Assembly (NCBI GenBank): GCA_026390695.1
Contig: JAPLFL010000098.1
Location: 1 to 53,705 of the forward strand
Length of the DNA stretch: 53,705 nucleotides
Reading direction: 5' to 3'
DNA from: Candidatus Kapaibacterium sp.
Lineage (GTDB): Bacteria > Bacteroidota > Ignavibacteria > Kapaibacteriales > UBA2268
A program made the translations under genes and the position numbers. Shown here one piece after another: positions 37,375-43,936 of the stretch. Each line of letters opens with the position of its first letter. Positions within the stretch are counted from its first letter, which is position 1. The notes under the pieces are model-generated. The model worked only from the letters and a program-made list of their open reading frames with translations, did no database searches and was not told the origin of the DNA.

Positions 37375-37612
37375 TTCGGAAAATGGCCTTTTTTTATGCA
37401 ATTTTATGCAAACAGCAATGTATTGGGCTGCTGGAGCTATGAGTTGTTGCATAACTGATTATGCAAATGTATGCAAATGAGCTGCCGATTTGCTTCGGAA
37501 AATGGCCTTTTTTTATGCAATTTTATGCAAACAGCAATGTATTGGGCTGCTGGAGCTATGAGTTGTTGCATAACTGATTATGCAAATGTATGCAAATGAG
37601 CTGCCGATTTGC
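37375..37612. repeat. Perfect 119-bp tandem duplication with ATGCAAAT-like motifs
   Basis: 37375-37493 and 37494-37612 are identical by eye. Each copy contains TTATGCAA-type sequences: TTTATGCAA and TTTATGCAAA near the start, TTGCATAA (inverted), then TTATGCAAATG and GTATGCAAATG 11 bases apart, with GATTTGC at the end. A further TGTGCAAATG follows at about 37620. Lying 170 bp upstream of the small gene at 37786, the motifs could be binding sites. The identity means a very recent duplication or an assembly artefact. Confidence 0.85.
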
Positions 37613-37785
37613 ATAGTTTTTGTGCAAATGAATAAATCTTAGATAATATTTTTATTGAAAATAAGTTAATTTTTTATATCTTTTAATTAATATTATATGT
37701 TAGCCTAAATATTTATTAAAGATTTCCTATTTAATGCCGAAAATTGATTTTAGTTAGTTTAATTATAATAATTAGGGAGTTTTCA

Positions 37786-37989
37786 ATGCACGTTACAGCA
37801 TCATCAACAACAAATTCAGTATATTTTTCAACTGAAAAAACCGGCGGAAAAAATACCAGCAACAGCAAAGAATCAATTAACACAAATACTCAGATAAAAG
37901 ATTTGCTTACTCTTTCGGTTCAGGCAAAGAATCTAAGCCAAGCAGCATCTGCCGCGGGCGACTTAGACCATGACGGAGATTCCAAATAG
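37786..37989 (+). CDS. Small orphan protein with Asp-rich C-terminus
   Basis: 67 residues from ATG 37786, preceded by AGGGAG about 8 bases upstream; a longer version from 37744 would add hydrophobic residues without a ribosome site. The protein is rich in Ser, Thr and Asn, has no signal peptide or membrane segment, a possible amphipathic helix in IKDLLTLSVQAKNLSQAAS, and ends AAGDLDHDGDSK, whose D-x-D-x-D-G spacing resembles a calcium-binding loop. It forms its own unit: the 119-bp ATGCAAAT duplication upstream, an intrinsic terminator downstream at 38122-38157. I do not recognise a family. The ribosome site plus terminator argue for a real gene; the short length keeps confidence moderate. 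Confidence 0.6.
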   Translation: MHVTASSTTNSVYFSTEKTGGKNTSNSKESINTNTQIKDLLTLSVQAKNLSQAASAAGDLDHDGDSK

Positions 37990-38121
37990 AGTTATTAAGT
38001 TTTAAAGTTTTAATAATTTTTATTTGAAATTGTCGTATGAAGGAATAGGACTGAGGCTGTGTGAAAACGAAGGAATTCTTGGCATTGTCATTTCCCCTAC
38101 CATAAAAACGAAGCATTAATC

Positions 38122-38157
38122 AAAGCCTTAGAATAACATAATTTTAAGGCTTTTTTT
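38122..38157 (+). terminator. Intrinsic terminator of the small gene
   Basis: AAAGCCTTA (38122-38130) pairs with TAAGGCTTT (38145-38153) across a 14-base loop and runs into TTTTTT. On the minus strand no matching T-run follows, so it serves the plus-strand gene ending at 37989. A piece of the GGCTGTGTGAAAAC repeat (38056-38069) lies between gene and terminator. Confidence 0.8.
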
Positions 38158-38213
38158 ATAAAATTGGGGTAGCAATAACAATTTAATTAAGTGAAGTTGA
38201 TTATTTTTGATAA

Positions 38214-39089
38214 TTATTTTCTTCGATATCTTGAAATGAATATACCGGCTATAATAAAACAAAGCCCTGCCAGTGAGCTTAGCAGTATCTTTTCACCGAT
38301 TACTATACTAATAAAGAACAAGGATAGAAACGGTGAGAGATAAACATAAGAACTAAGTGTTGCTGCATTCCGTGCGACTTTCATTGCTGCTGACCATAAA
38401 ACAAATGTAACTCCCATTTCAAAAGTACCAATATAAACGCAACTTAATAATGAGATTGTACTATATTGTGGCATTTCATCAAAAATTAGTAAATAAATAA
38501 GTATCAGAGCGGTTCCTGAACAGAAATTAAGAAATAACCCGATGATTCCATCTATTTTATTTCTTGTATTGATTGTCCAATAACTTGCCCAAACTAAGGA
38601 ACTGCTTAAAGCAAGAACTACTCCCAAAGTATTAGAAAATTCGAGGTTAAATCGCCCTTTGGTTGCAATTATGATAACTCCGAAAAAGCTGATTAACAGC
38701 CCTGTTAAAGTCAGAATACTAATTTTTTGTTTTAAAATCGGAATAGAAAGTAAAGCTACTGCCAATGCCCATGTGTAATTAAGGGTTAATGCTTCCTGTG
38801 CAGGTAATAATGAGTATGCTTTAAATAAAATCAAATAATACAAAAACGGATTCAATGCTCCCATAGCAAGATTTGAAAGTATTTCCTTTTTACTATAACC
38901 CCTTAAAAGATATATTTTTTTGGTAGTGACAATAAAAATTAGAAATATTATCAGTGAAAATATAGAACTAAAGCAAAGTAATTGTATTGGATTCAACTCC
39001 TTTAATCCTATTTTAAAGGCACTGGCAACGGTTGACCAGAATAGTATAGCAAAAGCAGCTAATATATAGGCTTTTTTTTCAGTATTCAT
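38214..39089 (-). CDS. EamA-family (DMT) membrane permease
   Basis: 291 residues with about ten hydrophobic helices in two related halves, the layout of EamA/DMT transporters. The first half opens AAFAILFWSTVASAFKIGL; the second has a matching LSSSLVWASYWTINTR. ALTLNYTWALAVALLSIPIL and SSYVYLSPFLSLFFISIVIGE occupy the places of the conserved TM4/TM9 regions, and the C-terminus is basic (SRYRRK), inside the cell. Such proteins export amino acids or other metabolites; the substrate cannot be told from sequence. It is divergent from the methyltransferase gene, and no operon partner follows. Confidence 0.92.
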   Translation of the reverse strand: MNTEKKAYILAAFAILFWSTVASAFKIGLKELNPIQLLCFSSIFSLIIFLIFIVTTKKIYLLRGYSKKEILSNLAMGALNPFLYYLILFKAYSLLPAQEALTLNYTWALAVALLSIPILKQKISILTLTGLLISFFGVIIIATKGRFNLEFSNTLGVVLALSSSLVWASYWTINTRNKIDGIIGLFLNFCSGTALILIYLLIFDEMPQYSTISLLSCVYIGTFEMGVTFVLWSAAMKVARNAATLSSYVYLSPFLSLFFISIVIGEKILLSSLAGLCFIIAGIFISRYRRK

Positions 39090-39229
39090 TTCTGATAGAA
39101 CGAATTTTTAAGAACAATATTGATTCCGAAAATTTGAGCAGGTTAAATTTTGAAAATTTATTAGTAAATTACTTTAAAATATGTCTAATCTTCATTAATT
39201 TCTTTTTCAAACTTTTTAAAATCAACAGA

Positions 39230-39874
39230 ATGCCTAAACAAAAACCAGTTCAAACTGACTGGAATACATATTATAAAAGCCCATCAAAAATTGCAATCTT
39301 TGCACGTAGTCTTATTGCCAAGAGATTCGTCAAATTAATAAAGAAGCATTATATTCTTGATTCCGGTAGTTCTATTGCTGAACTTGGCGGAGCGAACAGT
39401 CTTTATTTTGATTTTATCAATAATAACTTTGCATTTGGAAAATTCACAGTGATTGATAATAATGAGACTGGGCTTGAGATTTTCCGCAACCGACTTAAAG
39501 GAGATAACAGAATTGAATTCAAAAATATAGATATATTAAACTATTTTTCAGAATTTCAGTTGGATTTTGTTTATAGTATAGGATTAATTGAACACTTTTC
39601 GAAAGAAGATACAGCCAAAGCCATAAAAACCCATTTTGAGATGGCCAAACCAGGTGGGATAGTAATCATTGCATACCCAACACCGACATTTTTATATAGA
39701 ATAACTCGTTGGCTTGAGGAAATTACCGGAACGTGGGAATTTCATGACGAAAGACCATTAAAATATGAAGAAGTGAATGCAATTGCTTCAAAATTTGGCA
39801 AAATAAAAGCCAGAACAATAGTCTGGCCGATTTTCCTTACTCAAGAACTCTTGGTATTTATTAAAGAGTTATGA
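39230..39874 (+). CDS. Class I SAM-dependent methyltransferase
   Basis: 214 residues from ATG 39230 (MPKQKPVQTDWNTYY). The reading frame is open back to a TTG at 39134, which would add 32 residues including a hydrophobic stretch; I prefer the ATG because family members begin close to the 'DWNTYY' segment, though no clear ribosome site supports either. Motif I is IAELGGANS, a variant of the usual ExGxGxG loop, with the acidic ribose-binding residue in FTVIDNN. Motif II/III is DFVYSIGLIEHF and MAKPGGIVIIAYPTP is the post-core strand. This is the Methyltransf_11/12-type fold acting on small molecules or lipids; the acceptor is unknown. A polypyrimidine tract follows the stop codon. Confidence 0.85.
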   Translation: MPKQKPVQTDWNTYYKSPSKIAIFARSLIAKRFVKLIKKHYILDSGSSIAELGGANSLYFDFINNNFAFGKFTVIDNNETGLEIFRNRLKGDNRIEFKNIDILNYFSEFQLDFVYSIGLIEHFSKEDTAKAIKTHFEMAKPGGIVIIAYPTPTFLYRITRWLEEITGTWEFHDERPLKYEEVNAIASKFGKIKARTIVWPIFLTQELLVFIKEL

Positions 39875-39890
39875 GTTGAAGAATTAAGTC

Positions 39891-39987
39891 TTCTTTCTTC
39901 TTTTCTTCTTTCTTCTTTCTTCTTCTAATTCCTATTTCTTCTTCTACCTTCTACCTCCTACTTTCTACCTTCTACCTTCTATAACCG
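39891..39987. repeat. Polypyrimidine tract, left arm around tRNA-Leu
   Basis: About 100 bases of TTCTTC, CTACC and CTTTC elements ending in TTCTATAACCG directly against the tRNA 3' end. It is close to the reverse complement of 40072-40165 on the other side of the tRNA, including the interior landmarks CTAATTC, CTATTTCTTCTTCTACC and TTTCTACCTTCTAC. Confidence 0.8.
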
Positions 39988-40071
39988 TGCCCGGAACAGG
40001 AGTCGAACCTGCATGAGGATACCCTCACTGCGCCCTGAACGCAGCGCGTCTGCCAATTCCGCCATCCGGGC
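39988..40071 (-). tRNA. tRNA-Leu (anticodon CAG)
   Basis: 84 bases, read on the minus strand. Acceptor stem GCCCGGA / TCCGGGC plus discriminator A; D-arm GCGGAATTGGCAGACGC; anticodon stem CTGCG / CGCAG with loop TTCAGGG giving CAG; long class II variable arm TGAGGGTATCCTCA; T-arm with loop TTCGACT. CCA is not encoded; the next bases read CGG. Confidence 0.96.
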
Positions 40072-40220
40072 GGTTTTAGAAGGTAGAAAGTAGAAGGTAG
40101 AAAGTAGAAGGTAGAAGAAGAAATAGGAGTAAGAATTAGAAGAAGAAAGAAGAAAGAATAGAAAAAAGAAGAAAGAAGAAAGAATAGAAAAAAGAAGAAA
40201 GAAGAAAGAAGAAAGAATTA
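40072..40220. repeat. Polypurine tract, right arm around tRNA-Leu
   Basis: Starts CGGTTTTAGAAGGTAGAAAG directly at the tRNA 5' end, then GTAGAAGG units to about 40120, then GAAGAAATAGGAGTAAGAATT and runs of AAGAAGAAAGAA to about 40220. The first ~95 bases are the inverted copy of 39891-39987, with a short insertion. The remainder is simple AAGAAG sequence. Confidence 0.8.
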
Positions 40221-40260
40221 GATTTCAAAGAACGGGGAGTGATTTACTTTTAACGACTTT

Positions 40261-40629
40261 TTAGGAACGTTTGGAACGAATATTTTTTAATATTGTATAT
40301 AAAATTTTGCTTAACTCACTATAAAGATTTTCAAATTTATCAAATTCCTTAATATTTAGGTCACCAGTTACAGTTAAAAGCTCTAACCAATAATGAGTTT
40401 CAATCAATTCTTTATACGCAATATGCATTTTAGAGATGTAATCTGGTTCGGAAACGGACCCCTGAGCTTCTGCAACATTTGCACCAATTGCTGTTCCGGA
40501 TCTGAGAATTTGTTTAATTAGTTCCTTTTCTTTGCCATCAGATTCCAAATTTCTCGTCAAAATAACGATATATTTAGCAAATTCAAGAGCTTTATCATAC
40601 AAATTATTTCTTTTCTCGCCACCAATCAT
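40261..40629 (-). CDS. Four-helix-bundle protein (23S rRNA intervening-sequence family)
   Basis: 122 residues, all-helical. Motifs fit the family often found in 23S rRNA intervening sequences and also free in Bacteroidota genomes: LYDKALEFAKYIVIL helix 1, QILRSGTAIGANVAEAQG between helices 1 and 2 (strongly diagnostic), DYISKMHIAYKELIETHYWL helix 3, and a C-terminal helix ending in basic residues. The usual length is about 115-125, so it is intact. The biochemical role is unknown. Here it sits between tRNA-Leu and tRNA-Ser on the same strand, with polypurine tracts on both sides and no rRNA in the window. Start: ATG at 40629, the only ATG near the family's usual N-terminus. Confidence 0.92.
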   Translation of the reverse strand: MIGGEKRNNLYDKALEFAKYIVILTRNLESDGKEKELIKQILRSGTAIGANVAEAQGSVSEPDYISKMHIAYKELIETHYWLELLTVTGDLNIKEFDKFENLYSELSKILYTILKNIRSKRS

Positions 40630-40656
40630 ATCAATTAAGTATTTAGTTACAAATTA

Positions 40657-40761
40657 TATATTTCTTTCTTCTTCTTTCTTCTTCTTTCTTCTTCTTTCTT
40701 CTTTCTTCTTCTTCTTCTACCTTCTACTTTTCTACCTCCTACCTTCTACCTTCTATAACCG
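40657..40761. repeat. Polypyrimidine tract beside tRNA-Ser
   Basis: About 105 bases of TTCTTC/CTTTC repeats turning into CTACCTTCTAC units and ending TTCTATAACCGC directly at the tRNA-Ser 3' end. It has the same orientation and the same terminal motif as the tract at 39891-39987 next to tRNA-Leu. Confidence 0.8.
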
Positions 40762-40848
40762 CGGTGAGGGTGGGATTCGAACCCACGGAAGAGTTGCCCC
40801 TTCAACGGTTTTCGAGACCGCCCGATTCAACCGCTCTCGCACCTCACC
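40762..40848 (-). tRNA. tRNA-Ser (anticodon CGA)
   Basis: 87 bases on the minus strand. Acceptor GGTGAGG / CCTCACC with discriminator G; anticodon stem GCGGT / ACCGT with loop CTCGAAA giving CGA; class II variable arm; T-arm GTGGG TTCGAAT CCCAC. CCA is not encoded. Confidence 0.96.
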
Positions 40849-40923
40849 AAGTTGTCAGGTTACAGATTACAAAAATACGATATTTTCATGAATTAGCAAA
40901 TTAATCCTAAAATAAAGAGAGGA

Positions 40924-42546
40924 TTATTTAATCGGTAAACGCCGGAACTCATTTCCGTCAAAATAAATATATGTCATAGATGAATTTAATGGTTCAATAG
41001 AAATGTTCAAATTAGAAAGTAGAATAGAATTATCATAAAATGATGAAATATAAAACTGGTAATCTTTTGTTGATTTTTCGAAGTTAAATATTTTCAAGGT
41101 ATTAATTTTGGTTGAGTATTCAGGTATAAATCTACCGTTAATAAGGGAGATAAAAAATTCTGAATCAGATTTTTTATAAATTTTAAATTTAAAATTTTCG
41201 AATAACTCGGTGCGTACAGGAGAAAAAACATCAATATTCTTATTTTTACAAAACCATTCAACGGCTTGCTGCAAGCCAATTTTCATAGAATTTACATCTT
41301 CAATTTTATCAGGAGCTGCCCAAACAGTAAGTTTAGGGGTATTAATTTTAAGAGAAATCAAGCTATTCAATGCAAAATTGGTTTTTTGACCACAGTATTT
41401 CCATTTTTCAATTAGCAGGAAATTTTGATAAATTATAAAGGAGAATATTAAGAATAGCAAAACCAAATAAATTTTAAAGTATTTTTTGACATATAAAGCA
41501 GTTAAATCCGAGATAAAAGCCGACAAGGCAATAAACAACCCTAATGATGCAGAAAGAACGTACCAACGCTTTAAAAAGGCACATGCAGGTACAATAAAAA
41601 TAATAAACCAACCTAATCCAAACCAAAAATTTTTATTAGATATAATTCCATTCTTTTTTAAAAATTTAAAAAAGAAAAAGAGAAGAACGACAGAAAGACA
41701 AAGAAATGAAATAAAGAATAACGTTGAATTGTAGAATGAGCTAAAAAGTTCCAATGAATGAGCAGAAAAAAAAGACAACAGGATATACCCGATAAAATTT
41801 TTCACATTTTCGATAGAAATGAAGGTGCTTTGTGAATAAGATTGAAACGGATTCCCAAGATTATTGGAATATCTATATATTAAGGAAATCAGAATTAAAA
41901 GGATTGAAATTGAAATTGAATAGATCATTGTTTTAACATTCTTATTTGGTTTTGTTTCAAGAAGAAAGAAAGCTAAAGGCAGAAGTACAGCAGAATATGC
42001 AGATTCTTTACTTAAAATTGAAAGTATAAAGAAGATAAAATAATAATAAACGGCAGTCTTTTGACCATTCAAATATTTAAAATAGAATGTTGCAGCATTA
42101 AGAATAAAAATTGATACCAAAACATCTCCATTGCCGGCAATCCACATTAGAGCTAATTCATGAGTAGTCAAAATTGAAAAGAGAATTGTGATAATGGTAG
42201 AAATTTTAGATTCAATGCCAATAATCTTTATAAAACGAAACAAAGAAATTGATAAAGTTACGTATAGCAGAAGAGAGACTGCGCGGAATGGGACGGCGGA
42301 ATACCCAAAGAGAAAAATTATAAGGCTATGGAATATATTTGACAGCGGACGCCAGTAAATACCGGAAATATCCTTATTCCAAAATGGTGAGAAACAATCA
42401 AGGAAAGTATGAGGATGATGAAAACTTAAAATTTGGAAATCATCGTTCAGAAAGGGAATTTGCAGGATCGATGACCAAGCAGTCAGAACACAAATAGAAA
42501 TAATTAAAATTGAAAATAGAGATTGTTTATTAAAAGGAACTTTCAT
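40924..42546 (-). CDS. Polytopic membrane glycosyltransferase-like protein (GT-C/PMT-like)
   Basis: 540 residues with about ten hydrophobic helices. TM1 (8-27) is followed by a periplasmic loop with PFLNDDFQILS (Asp35-Asp36) and a second conserved-looking patch GIYWRPLSN (64-70). The acidic pair after TM1 is the hallmark of GT-C enzymes such as protein O-mannosyltransferases and ArnT, which use lipid-linked sugars. SILSKESAYSAVLLPLAFFL also resembles that superfamily. A soluble domain of about 150 residues ends the protein. Probable role: adding sugars to secreted proteins or surface polymers, plausible for the adjacent surface-protein genes (inference). Last gene on this strand before tRNA-Ser; 73 bp follow the preceding gene. 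Confidence 0.7.
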   Translation of the reverse strand: MKVPFNKQSLFSILIISICVLTAWSSILQIPFLNDDFQILSFHHPHTFLDCFSPFWNKDISGIYWRPLSNIFHSLIIFLFGYSAVPFRAVSLLLYVTLSISLFRFIKIIGIESKISTIITILFSILTTHELALMWIAGNGDVLVSIFILNAATFYFKYLNGQKTAVYYYFIFFILSILSKESAYSAVLLPLAFFLLETKPNKNVKTMIYSISISILLILISLIYRYSNNLGNPFQSYSQSTFISIENVKNFIGYILLSFFSAHSLELFSSFYNSTLFFISFLCLSVVLLFFFFKFLKKNGIISNKNFWFGLGWFIIFIVPACAFLKRWYVLSASLGLFIALSAFISDLTALYVKKYFKIYLVLLFLIFSFIIYQNFLLIEKWKYCGQKTNFALNSLISLKINTPKLTVWAAPDKIEDVNSMKIGLQQAVEWFCKNKNIDVFSPVRTELFENFKFKIYKKSDSEFFISLINGRFIPEYSTKINTLKIFNFEKSTKDYQFYISSFYDNSILLSNLNISIEPLNSSMTYIYFDGNEFRRLPIK

Positions 42547-42619
42547 TTATTATTTTTTTGATATTTCATACATCTTAAAAATAATAAAATTCCAGATTAA
42601 TTCGGTTATCTGAGATAAA

Positions 42620-43936
42620 TTATTTCAGAAGCTGAAGATTTATAGTAGCTCTTGAAATTTCTATGGTAGGATCCTCAATAGGATTAGCTATGAATACCAT
42701 TTCATAAATACCTTGAGATGCCAATCGAGGAGATTCATAAGTAAATTCATATTCACCTCTGTTTTTCCTAACTCGGTCAATTATTGTTGAGATCTCATTT
42801 CCAACAATATCAAAGACTTTAATAGTTAAATAAACATCATCATCCACACGGTAAAAGATTTTGGTTTTATCAAAAAACGGGTTTTGTTCAGGAGTTGCTT
42901 TAACTATTGCAGCATGAGGTACATCCACTGTGTCCCAAGCCAGATCGTGAATATTACCGGCAAAATCCTGATATTGTAATAAATAATAATATCTCACACC
43001 GCGGAATGGGACGGAGTCGTAGTGGAATTCATATTTGAAACCCGTTGAGGTACTACCCTTGCCTTCTAATGCTTTTTCTTTAGGCTTGGTAGAATTTCTA
43101 TAATCTGCAACCACATCGTTATAATAAATTTTGTCGGTATTGGAGTATTTTGATTTAACTCCACGTCTTACAATAAAACCTTTATTCTCTTTTTCACTCA
43201 GGGTTTCCCAATACAAAGTATCCTTTTTCTCATGTGTATATTCAGCAACAAAACTAATTAATTCCATCTTCTGGACAAGGGTATCTATATGGAAGTCAAC
43301 TTTGACTCTTTCATGATCAATCATTTCAAGGTTATCATTAGCACTATAATATCTGCCATTTTTTTCATCAACAGAATCATAGCCTAATTTGAAAGCACAA
43401 GCTTGATAATAATTATAAGGTTTCGAAAACTCTATCCTTGGTGGTATATACGAACCATCTTTTGAAATAAGACGAAACTTCCCAATTTTAATATCATGAT
43501 CATACATAACAGAATCACAGTCATTATAATCTCTTGGGCCAACAACATTTATACTTAATTTATCTTTGAAAAATTTCTGAGTTATCAGATAATCTCTTGT
43601 CGGAACATCGCCCGAATCAGGCAGTCCGCCTGCCACTCTGAATTTTTTTAACTCAGAAAGACTTGTATCTGCACTAAATTCTATGAAAAAATTACTTGTA
43701 TCTAATTTAAATTGGGGATCACTTGAATTAATGATAAAAGTTCCGTTAACCCATTTTACCCACCTATTTGAACTTCTATGAATATTTAAAGCAAATTCAA
43801 GAATGTTGGATTTAACATTTCCTACATCGATTATCTTTACGATACCCAAAGAGTCAGGGTTATCACTGCCTTGAGCAAAAGCACTTATTCCAGAAAAAAA
43901 AATCCACATATATATTAAAAGAATTAACTTCATCAA
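42620..43936 (-). CDS. Secreted protein with FlgD/T9SS-like C-terminal domain
   Basis: 438 residues with signal peptide MMKLILLIYMWIFFSGISAFAQ. The N-terminal two thirds are beta-rich with no family I recognise. The central part (about 230-330) resembles an FN3-type module with a 'KGFIVRRGVKS' strand of the kind often placed before T9SS endings. The last ~95 residues (EQNPFFDKTKIFYRVDDD ... VYLTIKVFDIVGNEIST ... GIYEMVFIA) have the FlgD-Ig/T9SS type-A layout, though without the usual PNP opening. Its ATG overlaps the stop of the dockerin-like gene by 4 bp, so the two are translationally coupled and probably exported together. Confidence 0.72.
   Translation of the reverse strand: MMKLILLIYMWIFFSGISAFAQGSDNPDSLGIVKIIDVGNVKSNILEFALNIHRSSNRWVKWVNGTFIINSSDPQFKLDTSNFFIEFSADTSLSELKKFRVAGGLPDSGDVPTRDYLITQKFFKDKLSINVVGPRDYNDCDSVMYDHDIKIGKFRLISKDGSYIPPRIEFSKPYNYYQACAFKLGYDSVDEKNGRYYSANDNLEMIDHERVKVDFHIDTLVQKMELISFVAEYTHEKKDTLYWETLSEKENKGFIVRRGVKSKYSNTDKIYYNDVVADYRNSTKPKEKALEGKGSTSTGFKYEFHYDSVPFRGVRYYYLLQYQDFAGNIHDLAWDTVDVPHAAIVKATPEQNPFFDKTKIFYRVDDDVYLTIKVFDIVGNEISTIIDRVRKNRGEYEFTYESPRLASQGIYEMVFIANPIEDPTIEISRATINLQLLK

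Larger units (their letters stand above)
36751..37785. other. Repeat-rich intergenic kilobase
   Basis: No gene is seen here. It contains the 42-bp repeat element (37031-37260), a perfect 119-bp tandem duplication (37375-37612), and the AT-rich leader of the small gene starting at 37786. The parts outside these (36751-37030, 37263-37374 and 37613-37770) show nothing recognisable. Confidence 0.65.

Noticed and set aside
39988-40848. tRNA pair as attachment site of an integrated island
   Set aside because: No integrase gene and no duplicated tRNA 3' end were found in the window.
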